Assembly (NCBI RefSeq): GCF_023078275.1
Contig: NC_062998.1
Location: forward strand, 13,963,916-14,027,915
Length of the DNA stretch: 64,000 bases
Source: Leguminivora glycinivorella
Lineage: Eukaryota > Arthropoda > Insecta > Lepidoptera > Tortricidae
Direction: 5' to 3'
Shown here: piece by piece, positions 1 to 9,642 of the stretch
Layout of the letters: every line of letters begins with the position of its first letter
Position numbering within the stretch: the first letter of the stretch is position 1
Notes under the pieces: generated by a model
What the model was told of the DNA's origin: nothing
Seen by the model: the letters and a program-made list of their open reading frames with translations, nothing else
Databases searched by the model: none
Program-made: the position numbers and the translations under genes

Positions 1-14
1 AAAGAAAGAACACG

Positions 15-1367
15 ATGGACATCATATTATTGAAGCGTCTTAGAACATTTGCCAATAGTATAAAAGAGCATCAAGCGAAAGCATCAGAGCTATGTGCGTG
101 TCGTCCATGGGAAGGTAATGAAGTGGAACAAGCCGCTATCATTGCCTCCAAGTTACAGTCAACGCTGGGGAAATTTCAGAGTGATCTCTATCAGTATTTT
201 AATACAAGTACTGATCCGAACCCTGATGAGGTCTCGACCTTAACAGAGATGCAATTACAAGGCGAGGAAATTTTAGCTGAACTTAATGCCAGAATACAGT
301 CCATTAAAGAACAAGGCCAAGTTAAGTCCGACCCTGTTAAGAATAGAAGTAAGCTACCGGAATTAGAGCTTGTGTCTTTCCATGGCAATGTCCTAGAGTG
401 GACCCAATTTTGGGACCAGTTCAGTTCCAACATTGATCAAAGAAACTTGAGAGATGTGGATAAGTTTCTTTATCTTAAGGCTTCCTTGAAGGGTGAAGCA
501 AAAATCATAATTGACGGTTTGGAAACCACAAACGAAAATTATAAAATAGCCGTAGATACACTTAAAGAAAGATATGGTAATAGAATACAGATTATTGACG
601 CTCATTACTCCTCCCTATATAAAGTTAAGAAAGCGATGAAGCCTCAAGATTGCAGGAAAACATTAGATGAATTAGAAAGACACCTTAGAGTATTGCAATC
701 CCTAGGAGAAGACACTAATAAGAATAACTTAAGGTTCCTTTTCATGGAAAAATTTCCTGAAGATGTGATTTATGAGTTGAAACTGAAGTTGAAAACTGAA
801 TCCACAGAAGAGATAAGGAAACAGTTAAACGCTATCATAACGGCAAAGGAGGATGTTGATAGAATTAATGCAGAGGATAAAAATATAGAACCTACCTTCA
901 CCACTGAAACGTTACACGTGAAAGATAATAAAGTTAAGGATAATAATAAACATTTGAGGAAATTCACTGGTGAAAGGAAATTTAAAAATAAATATAATAT
1001 GAAACCTAGAGGGAAGCCCATCCAAACCGAAACGGGTACATCAACATTTTCTAGCGTAGACAGAAGGAAGAGACCGTATGAAGCAAATAACGAATCAAGA
1101 AATCAATATCCACCTAAAAAGCGAGACAGGAAAGATTGTATATTTTGTCACGGTGATCATTTCAATGATAGTTGTCCGCGCTTTACAACTTTAGCTGAGA
1201 GAAAAGGCAAGTTATCTGACCGCTGCTTCATATGTTTTAAATATGGTCACAGACAAAACACCTGCAGAACAACACATGTCTGCCATTATTGTGGGGCAAG
1301 AAACCGACATAACAGAGCATTATGCCCTGACAAAGAACTGCAAAATACCACGACTACGTCTACTTAA
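15..1367 (+). CDS. BEL/Pao retrotransposon Gag-like polyprotein
   Basis: A 450-residue open frame. Residues ~115-280 match the DUF1759/Gag region of BEL/Pao elements (LPELELVSFHG, W-x2-F-W-x2-F, then a YLKASLKGEA segment). Residues ~375-440 are a cysteine/histidine cluster ending in knuckles of the CFICFKYGHRQNTC type, which in this family bind nucleic acid. The frame ends in a Thr/Ser tail, and the aspartic protease that normally follows is absent: the stop is followed by 78 bp of A-rich sequence and then the RT frame. The start is the first ATG, right after an A-rich leader. The protein should form the capsid of the particle. The 5' LTR lies off the window. Family assignment is firm; activity is doubtful because pol is deleted. 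Confidence 0.88.
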   Translation: MDIILLKRLRTFANSIKEHQAKASELCACRPWEGNEVEQAAIIASKLQSTLGKFQSDLYQYFNTSTDPNPDEVSTLTEMQLQGEEILAELNARIQSIKEQGQVKSDPVKNRSKLPELELVSFHGNVLEWTQFWDQFSSNIDQRNLRDVDKFLYLKASLKGEAKIIIDGLETTNENYKIAVDTLKERYGNRIQIIDAHYSSLYKVKKAMKPQDCRKTLDELERHLRVLQSLGEDTNKNNLRFLFMEKFPEDVIYELKLKLKTESTEEIRKQLNAIITAKEDVDRINAEDKNIEPTFTTETLHVKDNKVKDNNKHLRKFTGERKFKNKYNMKPRGKPIQTETGTSTFSSVDRRKRPYEANNESRNQYPPKKRDRKDCIFCHGDHFNDSCPRFTTLAERKGKLSDRCFICFKYGHRQNTCRTTHVCHYCGARNRHNRALCPDKELQNTTTTST

Positions 1368-1445
1368 ACAACAAAAAATCAAGATAAACAACCATTTTCA
1401 AACAACTGTAGTAAACAATTAAACAACATAAGACATGATAACTTC

Positions 1446-3962
1446 ATGAAAATATACAGAGTTTTGTTAGAATGTATTATACAAATAATCATTAATCACC
1501 TGATTCATTATTCAAGTTGTCAGAATGTCTGCCTGAAAAAAGATAGTATAATGATAGAAAATTCATGTAATTTGTTAATGAAATTTAGATGCCACAAAAT
1601 TGGAATAACCGCTGATGTAGAAAAGGCTTTTCTACAGATAGGCCTGAATGATAATGACAGAGATGTCACAAGATTTTTATGGTTAAAAGATGTATCCAAA
1701 CCAGCAGTGAAAGAGAATCTCATACATTTAAGATTTACACGAGTACCTTTCGGAATTATATCAAGCCCATTTTTATTAAATGCTACAATCAAAATGCACC
1801 TATCCAGATCCGACAATGACAAACTAAAAAATCTAGCCAACAATATATATGTAGATAACGTTTTGACAGGAACAAACAGCGTCGAAGAAGCAACAAAACT
1901 GTATAAAGACAGCAAAGACGTATTCAAGCAAATATCAATGAACCTTAGAGAGTGGAGTTCTAACTCTAAAGAATTTATGCAAAATATAACAGATGCGACT
2001 ACAGATAAAACTGTGAAAACTCTTGGTCTGAACTGGGACTTAGAAAAGGACTCTAGCAACTGGCCATGCCCACCCGTACGACACCTCTCCTTTTTCGAGG
2101 GGGAGGGTCTGTCGAAAGAAACAATACATGAAAATGAAATGAACCTAGATAAAGAAAATCAGTTTAAAAAGAATAGTCACTTGAACAAACATCAGAAGCA
2201 TCAATCAAAAATTAAAGATATTCGTACAACAACACAGACAAACAATACAGATAACAGAGTAAACTCAGAAACACAAGAAATAAGAAGTATACAGAAACAA
2301 TATTATCCAGATGAAGTCGATAACAAGGAGACCAGTCTTACCCGTAACCTAGGATTATTTAAAGATGTGGACAGAATCCTTCGATGCGACGGTCGTCTGA
2401 CACACTCCGATTTATCGTATGATGCAAAGCACCCAATTCTTCTGCCCAAAGATTGTGATTACACTACAAATGTTATAAGGAAAGCACATGAGAACAACTA
2501 TCATGTTGGTATACCTCACACCCTTGATATAATCAGACAACGCTTTTGGATTCCACAAGGAAGAGCACAAGTACAAAAATATATCCGTAAATGCCAGCAA
2601 TGTGTGAAACATGGCGGAGGACCCTACTCCTTACCAGAAACTCCTGCTTTACCACCTGAAAGAGTAAAGTATGAGACAGCATATACATATGTAGGTGTAG
2701 ATTACTTTGGACCAATGTATGTTAAAGAAGAAACTCAACAAAAACGATGGATTTGCTTACTCACTTGCTTAGTCGTTCGTGCTATACATTTGGAGCTAGT
2801 AAAAGACATGACAGCAGAAGAATGTTTACTAGCATTTAAAAGATTCATGGCTACCAGAGGTGTTCCTACTCTGATTGTAACAGACAACGCACTTCAATTC
2901 AAACTACTATCTGAACTAATGACAACTAAAAGTTTAACAGAGGAAAATATACAATGGAAATTCATCCCTCAGCTGGCCCCATGGCATGGGGGCGTATACG
3001 AAAGATTAGTGGGTGTTACCAAGCACTGTCTTAAACGAACACTACAGAAACATCTATTGAACGATACCCAACTACTAACCGTTCTTAAAGAAGTGGAAAG
3101 TGTCGTCAACACAAGACCATTAACCTACGTAGGTACTGGTTTGGAACATGTATTGAAACCAGCAGACTTCTTGACACCGGGAAAATGTCTAGGACTACAG
3201 ATGTCAATGAAGGAAACACCCGTTAACGCCACTACAACCAAACAACAACTCATAGAAGGTTGGAGACGTGGTGAGACTATCATGAGAGAATACAAGGACA
3301 TGTTCATGAATCAGTATCTGCTTAGCTTAAGAGAACGTTACAAAAATTCAACCAAACAACCCAGAGTTAAAACTCACAATGAACCATGTGTTGGGGACAT
3401 TGTACAAATGAAAGGTGATACTAAGAACAGAGAGAACTGGAAAGTAGGGAAGATCGTTGAATTAATTAAAGGAGCTGATGGATTATGTAGAGTCGCTCGA
3501 GTGAAGATCGACAATGGTACATTTACGAGATCCTTATTACACTTATACCCTTTGGAAGTAGAAGATGTTCCAACACCTAACAATTTGTCTAATCATCAAT
3601 TAGAGGAAGAACCTACAACAAGGATAAAAGAAATGAAATTAGAAGAAAGTACAGATTTTTCAGTGATACAAAGAGAGTTTTATCCCGATGTACAACTAGA
3701 AATGGAGCTCGACACAGTTGACAGCATGGACGTGGACACGGCACATAGCAATGAGATGACAGAGGAGAACCTCAACGTTCCAAATACAGACAAAGATATG
3801 ATAGAGTCAAACATAGAGCATAAATGTGATAATATAAACTTAGAGGCTGATATGGCTGATGAAAACTATGAGTCAGAAGTAAACCAGTCTGACAATGAAA
3901 GGCAAATGAGGGCTGCGGCGGTCCAAGCTAGGGAAAAATCCGAGAGTGGACCCGCCATCTGA
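1446..3962 (+). CDS. BEL/Pao Pol-like protein, internally deleted but open (partial RT, integrase, DUF5641)
   Basis: An 838-residue open frame. Residues ~45-190 are the central part of a Pao reverse transcriptase: ADVEKAFLQI (first catalytic Asp), FTRVPFGIISSPFLL, and the catalytic box as YVDN where the family has YVDD. The protease, the RT N-terminus and the RNase H are missing; residues ~205-285 are a Lys/Asn-rich linker unlike the family. Residues ~290-400 hold the integrase zinc-binding H-H-C-C module. Residues ~410-590 are the integrase core with its three acidic residues visible (VGVDYFGP, IVTDNALQF, GGVYERLVG). DUF5641 follows (VGDIVQM to LHLYPLE), then an acidic tail. An intact frame across such deletions suggests a fused derivative or a recent deletion. 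Autonomous reverse transcription is unlikely. Confidence 0.85.
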   Translation: MKIYRVLLECIIQIIINHLIHYSSCQNVCLKKDSIMIENSCNLLMKFRCHKIGITADVEKAFLQIGLNDNDRDVTRFLWLKDVSKPAVKENLIHLRFTRVPFGIISSPFLLNATIKMHLSRSDNDKLKNLANNIYVDNVLTGTNSVEEATKLYKDSKDVFKQISMNLREWSSNSKEFMQNITDATTDKTVKTLGLNWDLEKDSSNWPCPPVRHLSFFEGEGLSKETIHENEMNLDKENQFKKNSHLNKHQKHQSKIKDIRTTTQTNNTDNRVNSETQEIRSIQKQYYPDEVDNKETSLTRNLGLFKDVDRILRCDGRLTHSDLSYDAKHPILLPKDCDYTTNVIRKAHENNYHVGIPHTLDIIRQRFWIPQGRAQVQKYIRKCQQCVKHGGGPYSLPETPALPPERVKYETAYTYVGVDYFGPMYVKEETQQKRWICLLTCLVVRAIHLELVKDMTAEECLLAFKRFMATRGVPTLIVTDNALQFKLLSELMTTKSLTEENIQWKFIPQLAPWHGGVYERLVGVTKHCLKRTLQKHLLNDTQLLTVLKEVESVVNTRPLTYVGTGLEHVLKPADFLTPGKCLGLQMSMKETPVNATTTKQQLIEGWRRGETIMREYKDMFMNQYLLSLRERYKNSTKQPRVKTHNEPCVGDIVQMKGDTKNRENWKVGKIVELIKGADGLCRVARVKIDNGTFTRSLLHLYPLEVEDVPTPNNLSNHQLEEEPTTRIKEMKLEESTDFSVIQREFYPDVQLEMELDTVDSMDVDTAHSNEMTEENLNVPNTDKDMIESNIEHKCDNINLEADMADENYESEVNQSDNERQMRAAAVQAREKSESGPAI

Positions 3963-4007
3963 TGACCACACTTACTGCATCGTTATAGCTCGCTCGGCGG
4001 GTGTGTC

Positions 4008-5590
4008 GCGGACTCCCGCGATGTGTACATATTTCAACAGGCAACACATATGACAGCTTCAAATTAGTCTATGGTAAGCTAACGTTTCCTTTTCCTTTTT
4101 GATTGCGCCATCTTTGTGTGTCAAAGTTAGTTTGGGAACGTGCGATATAAAAGTTATAAATAAAGTGCCTCGTGAAAGCCACATGCATCTTCCCTTCGGC
4201 TCTCCAAAAGCTAAGTATAGTTTGAGTATAAAAGAAATAAAAGAGGACATGGTTGTCCCATTCACATATTTATTTTCTTCATCATGATCTCCATTTAGAA
4301 CGAGAGATCTGTCTTATTTGAGTTTGAGCTGCTTATCTTTATTTGAGACTAATGTGCTTAATAATCACTATAATTAATATACCTTAAAAGTTAACCTGAG
4401 GTGAAGATGATGTACATGAGTTTGGCGAGAGAGGAGAATATCGTTTGCCCTTAACCTGTTTGTCTCACTTGCGTACTTGTCGAGAGGCTGCGGCCTATAA
4501 TAAGAAAGAGGATTTATCCTTTTATATAGAGGCTATGTTTGCCTGGCTACGGCCGAAGTGAAAGAGGATTTATCCTTTTATATAGAGGCTATGTTTGCCT
4601 GGCTACGGCCGAAGTGAAGGAGGATTTATCCTTTTATATAGAGGCTATGTTTGCCTGGCTACGGCCGAAGTGAAAGAGGATTTATCCTTTTATATAGAGG
4701 CTATGTTTGCCTGGCTACGGCCGAAGTGAAAGAGGATTTGATCCTTGATATAGAGGCTGAGTTGCCTTGACCATGGTCAGTGACGAAATAGAGGGATTAC
4801 CCTTAGAGTATGAGGCTGTGTAGCCTTCTTACGGATATTGAACGAATGCGTAACGTTGTGTTGCAACCTGTGCAATTACTTATGTGTTGACATACGAATA
4901 TGATCATATTATGCGTTATAACCAATCTTAATAAATCCAATATATGGATATATCATACCATGTTTACAAGTCATATTATTATTATTATTTTAAACCCAGA
5001 TCGGTTCATGCTATGAGCCAGTAACTATGCTAATATAATTCTACAACATAAATACATTCACATATATCATAATTCTCATATAGATAAGGAATAATAAGGA
5101 CTAAGTCCTCAGGATAGTTTCCCAATTGATTGAGATAGTAAAACAATAACAATCATAATACTTCAATATATTCTTGGTATTACTATAATAACAATTGTTC
5201 ATGTTATAAATACATAGGTTGTGTACCTTAGTGACCCATGGTCATAAAACTATTTTCTATACAGGTGGTGGCATATAATCCGGTGGAAGCTATCAGCTGT
5301 GCTGAGAGCTTATGGGCGAGAGAGCCACCGAGATCATATCTTCAGTTCAAGGTATGAATCATTTCCTTCTCAGTGTAACCAACCTCTTATCTCAACAATG
5401 TTAGCGAAGCAGATGATGATGATTTGTTATATTACTAAAATGATGTACATGTCAGGTCAAAGGTAGAATTGTACCTCATTATCTAGGACTGAAATTGTTC
5501 TCCCAAACTCACAAGCAAATGAGAGCTCAGGCAAGAAACGTTTTGTATCAGAGTCGATACAAGTGGACCTACGTTCGATAGTCCGGCGCA
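4008..5590 (+). mobile_element. Probable 3' LTR/3' flank of the BEL/Pao element (right edge uncertain)
   Basis: After the pol stop a GC-rich segment leads to TGTCGCGGACTCCCGCG, a plausible LTR start. No strong polypurine tract sits next to it. The stretch then holds a 56-bp tandem array and AT-rich non-coding DNA. The 5' LTR lies outside the window, so the boundary cannot be tested by comparing copies and no target duplication can be assigned. The right end is my guess, set before the next recognisable dispersed repeat at about 5,666. Confidence 0.3.
4505..4784 (+). repeat. 56-bp tandem repeat, 4 clean copies plus one degenerate copy
   Basis: Units start at 4505, 4561, 4617, 4673 and 4729. 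Each contains GAGGATTTATCCTTTTATA, then a GAGGCTATGTTTGCC segment and a CTACGGCCGAAGTG end. The first four are nearly identical; the third has one A-to-G change. The fifth is diverged, and a weaker sixth echo (GAGGGATTACCCTTAGAG) runs to about 4832. Each unit holds the short inverted pair AGGAT/ATCCT. The array lies 540 bp after the BEL/Pao pol stop. Confidence 0.9.
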
Positions 5591-5665
5591 CCGTGCTCTT
5601 GTAAGCGTAAGCAGCTAGATAGTTCTGAGAAGTGCTGTATAGGTACTGCGACTAAACAAATTTTG

Positions 5666-5705
5666 ATCCTGTTGGTGGCAAACAGGCATACGGTCCGCCT
5701 GATTT
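5666..5705 (-). repeat. Fragment of a lepidopteran dispersed retroposon
   Basis: The words GTGGCAAACAGGCATACG and CCGCCTGAT match, in reverse orientation, the 3' end of the family seen at 7,137-7,388, 19,263-19,375 and 31,801-32,082. Only about 40 bp is recognisable. Confidence 0.5.
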
Positions 5706-5779
5706 TTACACATGCAATTTTATCCAAGAAATTTTACTTGAAATCTGATGAGAGTTTGAATTATTATTATATTTCGGGA

Positions 5780-5925
5780 CCAGGGGAGGGGACCGATTTT
5801 TGAGTCTCACGCGTTCGAATTCAGAAAATTGTCACTGAAAATACTAAGCAATTCACTGTTTTCAACCGGTATTTTAGTGACAAATCCCATATGTGAGATT
5901 CAAAAACCGGCCCCCAGGATGAGGT
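5780..5925. mobile_element. MITE-like inverted-repeat element
   Basis: The left arm (GGGGACCGATTTTTGAGTC, then ATTGTCACTGAAAATAC) pairs with the right arm (GTATTTTAGTGACAAAT, then GATTCAAAAACCGGCCCC) around a spacer of roughly 25 bp, with a few mismatches. The stem-loop spans about 145 bp and has no coding capacity. No clear target duplication was seen. Confidence 0.55.
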
Positions 5926-5941
5926 TCTGGTTTTCATGGTG

Positions 5942-6119
5942 GAGTCAGGATATGGTCAACAAAACTGCTATTTTACTCATTATAACTCCACTATGTTTGG
6001 GCTTATTACATTTGGACTGATGAGCAGCGTCGATCTCGATGATGTCCAAGGTCACATGATCGAGTCAGGAAATGAATAACAGAACTGCTATTCTACTTAT
6101 CGTAACTCGACCATGTTTG
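5942..6119 (+). repeat. Diverged direct duplication, two ~58-bp copies 120 bp apart
   Basis: Copies at 5942-5999 and 6062-6119 share GAGTCAGGA, an AACTGCTATT core and a TAACTC-ACCATGTTTG-like end, at roughly 80% identity. Function unknown. Confidence 0.55.
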
Positions 6120-6554
6120 ATCTCATTAGCCGGGCCAATAACACACGTAATTTTTTGCACACAGCTCAGCTCTTTGAAACTGTTTATTTTAAGTTACTTA
6201 CAATTAGTAGGTACCATATAATAATAATATATTCTTATCTCTTGTAAACTTTACAAAAAAGTTAACACATGAAACCAAAAGAATTGTTACTAGCAATTAA
6301 ATTCAAAACTATCAAGATCATTCTTGCCTGTGTGTTGCGTTACCGGTGGCTCGCGTACCGAGCGCCAACGCCATCTATCAATGGCTATTTCACCAAATTG
6401 ATGAACGCTCTAAGGAATAAGGGCTCTTAGTGTAGTGGTTATGCCAGTCGACACTAGATGGCAGCATTAAAAAACACTGGGTTACACTGTATGACATTTT
6501 TTCATTTCATCATTAAGTAAATAGCATTCGTTATAAGTAAATAGTATACGTTAA

Positions 6555-6645
6555 TTCGTCGCTCAGTTTTGCCGTGAAGGACGGACAAATAAATAGACAC
6601 ACACACACTTTCCCGTTTATAATATTAGTATGGATTAAAATAAAC
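6555..6645 (+). repeat. 3' tail of a lepidopteran SINE/LINE-type retroposon
   Basis: A GACGGACAAATAAATAGACACACAC tract (written here only by its GACGGACAAATA start), TTTCCCGTTTATAATATTAG and TATGGAT end a retroposon tail common in moths. An inverted counterpart occurs at 6,790-6,870 and ends the SINE-like element there. Confidence 0.5.
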
Positions 6646-6784
6646 ATTAAGTTAATAAAAACAAAATGCAGTATTATTGTGTGCTACTTAAAACTTTCCT
6701 TGTTAGTATAAAACCCGGAGTTCTTAAAAAAAATAAGAAAGTAGAATCTTAGAGAAAGAAATAAGCAGGTAAATAAAATCAAAT

Positions 6785-7000
6785 AATCCATACTGATTAA
6801 ACTGGAAAGTGTGTGTGTGTCTGTTTGTTTGTCCGTCTTTCAAGAGAAGCCGCGGGCAAAAGCTAGTAGAACATAAAAGAAAAAAGTAAATAAAAATGCA
6901 AAAAGATTGCGTGAGCGGAGATTCGAACTCACGACACTCATGGCGCAAACGGTTCCACCTAGAAGTCAAACCCGCTAGACCATTTGCACATTGTGAAAGT
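6785..7000 (-). mobile_element. tRNA-headed SINE-like retroposon
   Basis: Read on the minus strand, the 5' end (about 7000-6905) has an A-box-like TGGTCTAGCGGG and a B-box-like GAGTTCGAATCTC with tRNA-like spacing. A body containing GCTTTTGCCCGCGGCTTC follows, then a GACGGACAAACAAACAGACAC tail (20-base core GACGGACAAACAAACAGACA). The acceptor ends pair poorly, so it is not a working tRNA gene; it looks like a tRNA-derived SINE with an internal RNA polymerase III promoter. Boundaries are approximate. Confidence 0.5.
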
Positions 7001-7136
7001 TGGCGAATCTTCTGATTCTAATCACCAAATGCTAGTGCCGAAGTTTCGCGCGATGGATACGTGATGACCTTGAGCCATCGCCGTCGCATCGCGTCGCGTC
7101 GCCCGTCGCTCACGCAAGACAGAGCGTAAAGTCATT

Positions 7137-7388
7137 GTTCCTGCCGGTGAGTAAGGCAGCCAGAGCTCAACGAGGGAGGACCTACGGAACTAATTAGGAG
7201 AATAGATTGTCCTTTGAGTCGTCGGCACCCAGGCCCCTTCTAAGTACCTACAGGTTTGTACAAGTTTCTAATGAGTCGTCAACGCACATGTGCCACTCCT
7301 TGAGTGGCAGGCGTCCATAGGTTACAGTGACCGCTTTCCATCAGGCAGACCGTATGCCTGTTTCCCACCTACGTGGTACAAAAAAAAC
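7137..7388 (+). mobile_element. Dispersed lepidopteran retroposon with 3' A-tail
   Basis: It shares with 31,801-32,082 the start TTCCTGCCGGTGAGTAAGGC, the middle GAGTCGTCGGCA and the end GGCAGGCGTCCATAGGTTAC, CATCAGGC and an A-run after GTGGTAC. The A-run and the 3' conservation suggest a retroposed, non-autonomous element. It lacks the 57-bp hairpin found in the other copy. Confidence 0.65.
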
Positions 7389-7424
7389 TGTCGTCGAATT
7401 CACCTTAAACATTAAAAACTAAGT

Positions 7425-7530
7425 CAAAATCGATTGATTCGTTCGGAGCTATGATGCCACAGACAGACATGTCAAGCGTCAAACCTTAAATTATTATAAA
7501 ACACTCCGTCGTTTTTGCGTTGGTGGTTAA
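7425..7530 (-). repeat. Partial copy of the 'AACCCCCGACGCAAAAA' dispersed repeat
   Basis: In reverse orientation it carries the words seen at 26,600-26,815: CGACGCAAAAA, TGTCTGTCTGTGGCATC and GTAGCTCCGAACG. No coding capacity. Confidence 0.55.
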
Positions 7531-7583
7531 AAACAAGAAACTTCCTTCAAAACTATAATAAAACACAACTTTCTATGAAAATT

Positions 7584-8510
7584 GGTCAAGTGCGAGTCGG
7601 ATTTCGACATTTCCATACAAACAGGTCATAAGCGCCTGACGAAATGTAATGGCAACGTACATTAAATTTCGTACTTAGATTTCGCGTATATTTCGGAAAC
7701 GATAAGAGATAGAGCAAAATGGACTTCTGATTTTGGTTGTCGATGGCACAATTTTTTTGTTTTCGTATATATACACCTTTTTTTGGACCTATGTGGGCAA
7801 TATTATGGTCAGTGAAGTTCTAAACGGTCTTAAGCGCCTCTTTTTTAGTAGGAACTTAAGTCATTTTGGAAAATGATTTTTTCTTTTTAACAATTTCTAT
7901 AACAAACGAAACCGAAATTAATTTCTTTATACCTGTCCAACGCGATTACAACATTTTAAGACGTTTAGTAACTACTTGCAGCGGCAGTGAGTGAAATTCG
8001 TAATCTGAGTTTTTTTCTCTTAAGTCCGACTTACGCTTGACTGTAGATTTCTAATAGGTTTTCCTGTAATCTACAGGTAGAGGGCTATCCTGTGTATTTT
8101 TTTGAAAATTTTACGCTAAGTAATTTCGGAGATAAGGGGGGGGGAATGGTCATTTTTTGCGTATTTTCTTAAATTACTTCTAAGTTACCAAAATAAAAAA
8201 AATAAAAAAAATATACTTCAAATGCTTATAAAATGCTCTTTCATTTGATATATATGTAACACAATATAGTTTTAATAACTTTGATTTTTAATTTTCAATG
8301 TTACCCCCCAAAAGTGGCCCCTGTGATTAAATTTCATTTAATTAAATTACATGTCCGTCTTTGGGCCACAGGTTTACATATGTGTGCCAAATTTCAAGTA
8401 AATCGGTCCAGTACTTTCGGAGAAATCGGCTGTGACAGAGGGACAGACAGACACGCGAGTGATCCTATAAGGGTTCCGTTTTTCCTCTTTGAGGTACGGA
8501 ACCCTAAAAA
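7584..8510 (+). mobile_element. GGGTTCCGTA-family dispersed element (~0.93 kb)
   Basis: It opens with GGTCAAGTGCGAGTCGG and closes with the GAGGGACAGACAGACACGC segment, GGGTTCCGTTTTT and TACGGAACCCTAAAAA, the signature of a very common lepidopteran non-autonomous family. The interior is AT-rich with a GGGGGGGG run near 8139 and no coding frame. A second, shorter copy lies at 55,773-56,290 and a reversed fragment at 27,399-27,545. Confidence 0.65.
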
Positions 8511-8809
8511 TACTAAGTTAATAAAACTATCTATAGGTATCTAAGTACTGATTTTTACTTACCTTGCTAAACTGATTTATTTAAAACAAATTAATTACCG
8601 CCAATATCGTTATCGAAGTATACACGCATCAATACAGAAAATCTGTTCTGTTGGTACGGCCGTAATTTTATGATGTCATTCTTTGATTTGCAGCCTCAGG
8701 GCAGATTACGCTCATTCCGCGAAATGGAACCGAACATAAATAACATTCCACGCTTATGAGAACATATCTAACGTAAAATTATGAGATTAGTATTTCTAAA
8801 CATGTCCCG

Positions 8810-9642
8810 GAATCAAGGACGTATATAAGGGGGGGTTCAGGGGGTTCAACCCCCCCCCCCCTTAGGCAGGGCCGAATTAAGGGTAGAGCGAGTGGAGCGG
8901 CCGCTCTAGGCGCCACATGGTAAGGTGGCGCCAAAATCGAGAATGTGGAAAAATCCATACAAAAAATTATACGTTGCGTAGGCGCGCACATATCACAAAA
9001 TGGCGAGAGGATTCGGAAATTAATCCACCTATTGAAAATCTAGATTTGTAATTCAGATTAAGTGGAAATATTGCCATATTGCCATTCATAAGGGCGCTGT
9101 TGCTGGGGCGCCGTAAAAGGAGGATTCTAGCCCTTGACGAACCACATTGTGCGGCGAACGGCAAAGTTACGTCGCTATCCAAATGCAAAAATATGAGTCT
9201 ACCCGATAGTCCAAAGCGGAGTTCCTCATAAAGCCAAAGACGCAAAACGTCTCAGGCAGGCGCAAGTTTGTGAGTCGCAGCAGATGGTGAGCGAATTTCA
9301 AAGCACTCAGATCACTTAGTGGCAAAATACCGAAATGGGCGTCCCGACGGTGACGACCGAGTCCGCAGTTAATCTTTTAATTAACTCTTAAGCATTATTA
9401 TAAAAATAAAAGTGATGGCGAAATATAAGGCCTAAAAATCGGGAACATAGGCGCCCTGTGAAATCAAAATACCCCAAAATATGACAAAGACCGCAGCTCT
9501 GCAGAGTGCAGACGATAAAAGCTTGAAAGTTCGCGGATTCGCCGCTGGCGGGTTGTCTTAATTAATCGAGCCAATAGAAAAAAATCGCGCTTACTATTTA
9601 TAATTATTTGCTCTTTTAGTTAGGACAAATTCCGAATCTGCT
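8810..9642. repeat. Unclassified repeat-like DNA with G-run/C-run hairpin
   Basis: At 8826-8862 a run of seven G's, a second GGGG and a run of thirteen C's form a strong hairpin, resembling the palindrome at 25,590-25,700. The following 700 bp are richer in GC than the surroundings (GGCGCCACATGG, GGGGCGCCGTAAAAGG) and carry no supported gene. It looks like an old DNA element or a group of them. It ends where the 5' LTR begins. Confidence 0.4.

Noticed and set aside
4505..4784. CRISPR-like array
   Set aside because: The units are contiguous with no unique spacers, and the genome is that of an animal.
6905..7000. A tRNA gene on the minus strand
   Set aside because: A- and B-box words are present, but the acceptor stem pairs poorly and the sequence runs into a retroposon tail, so it is SINE-like.
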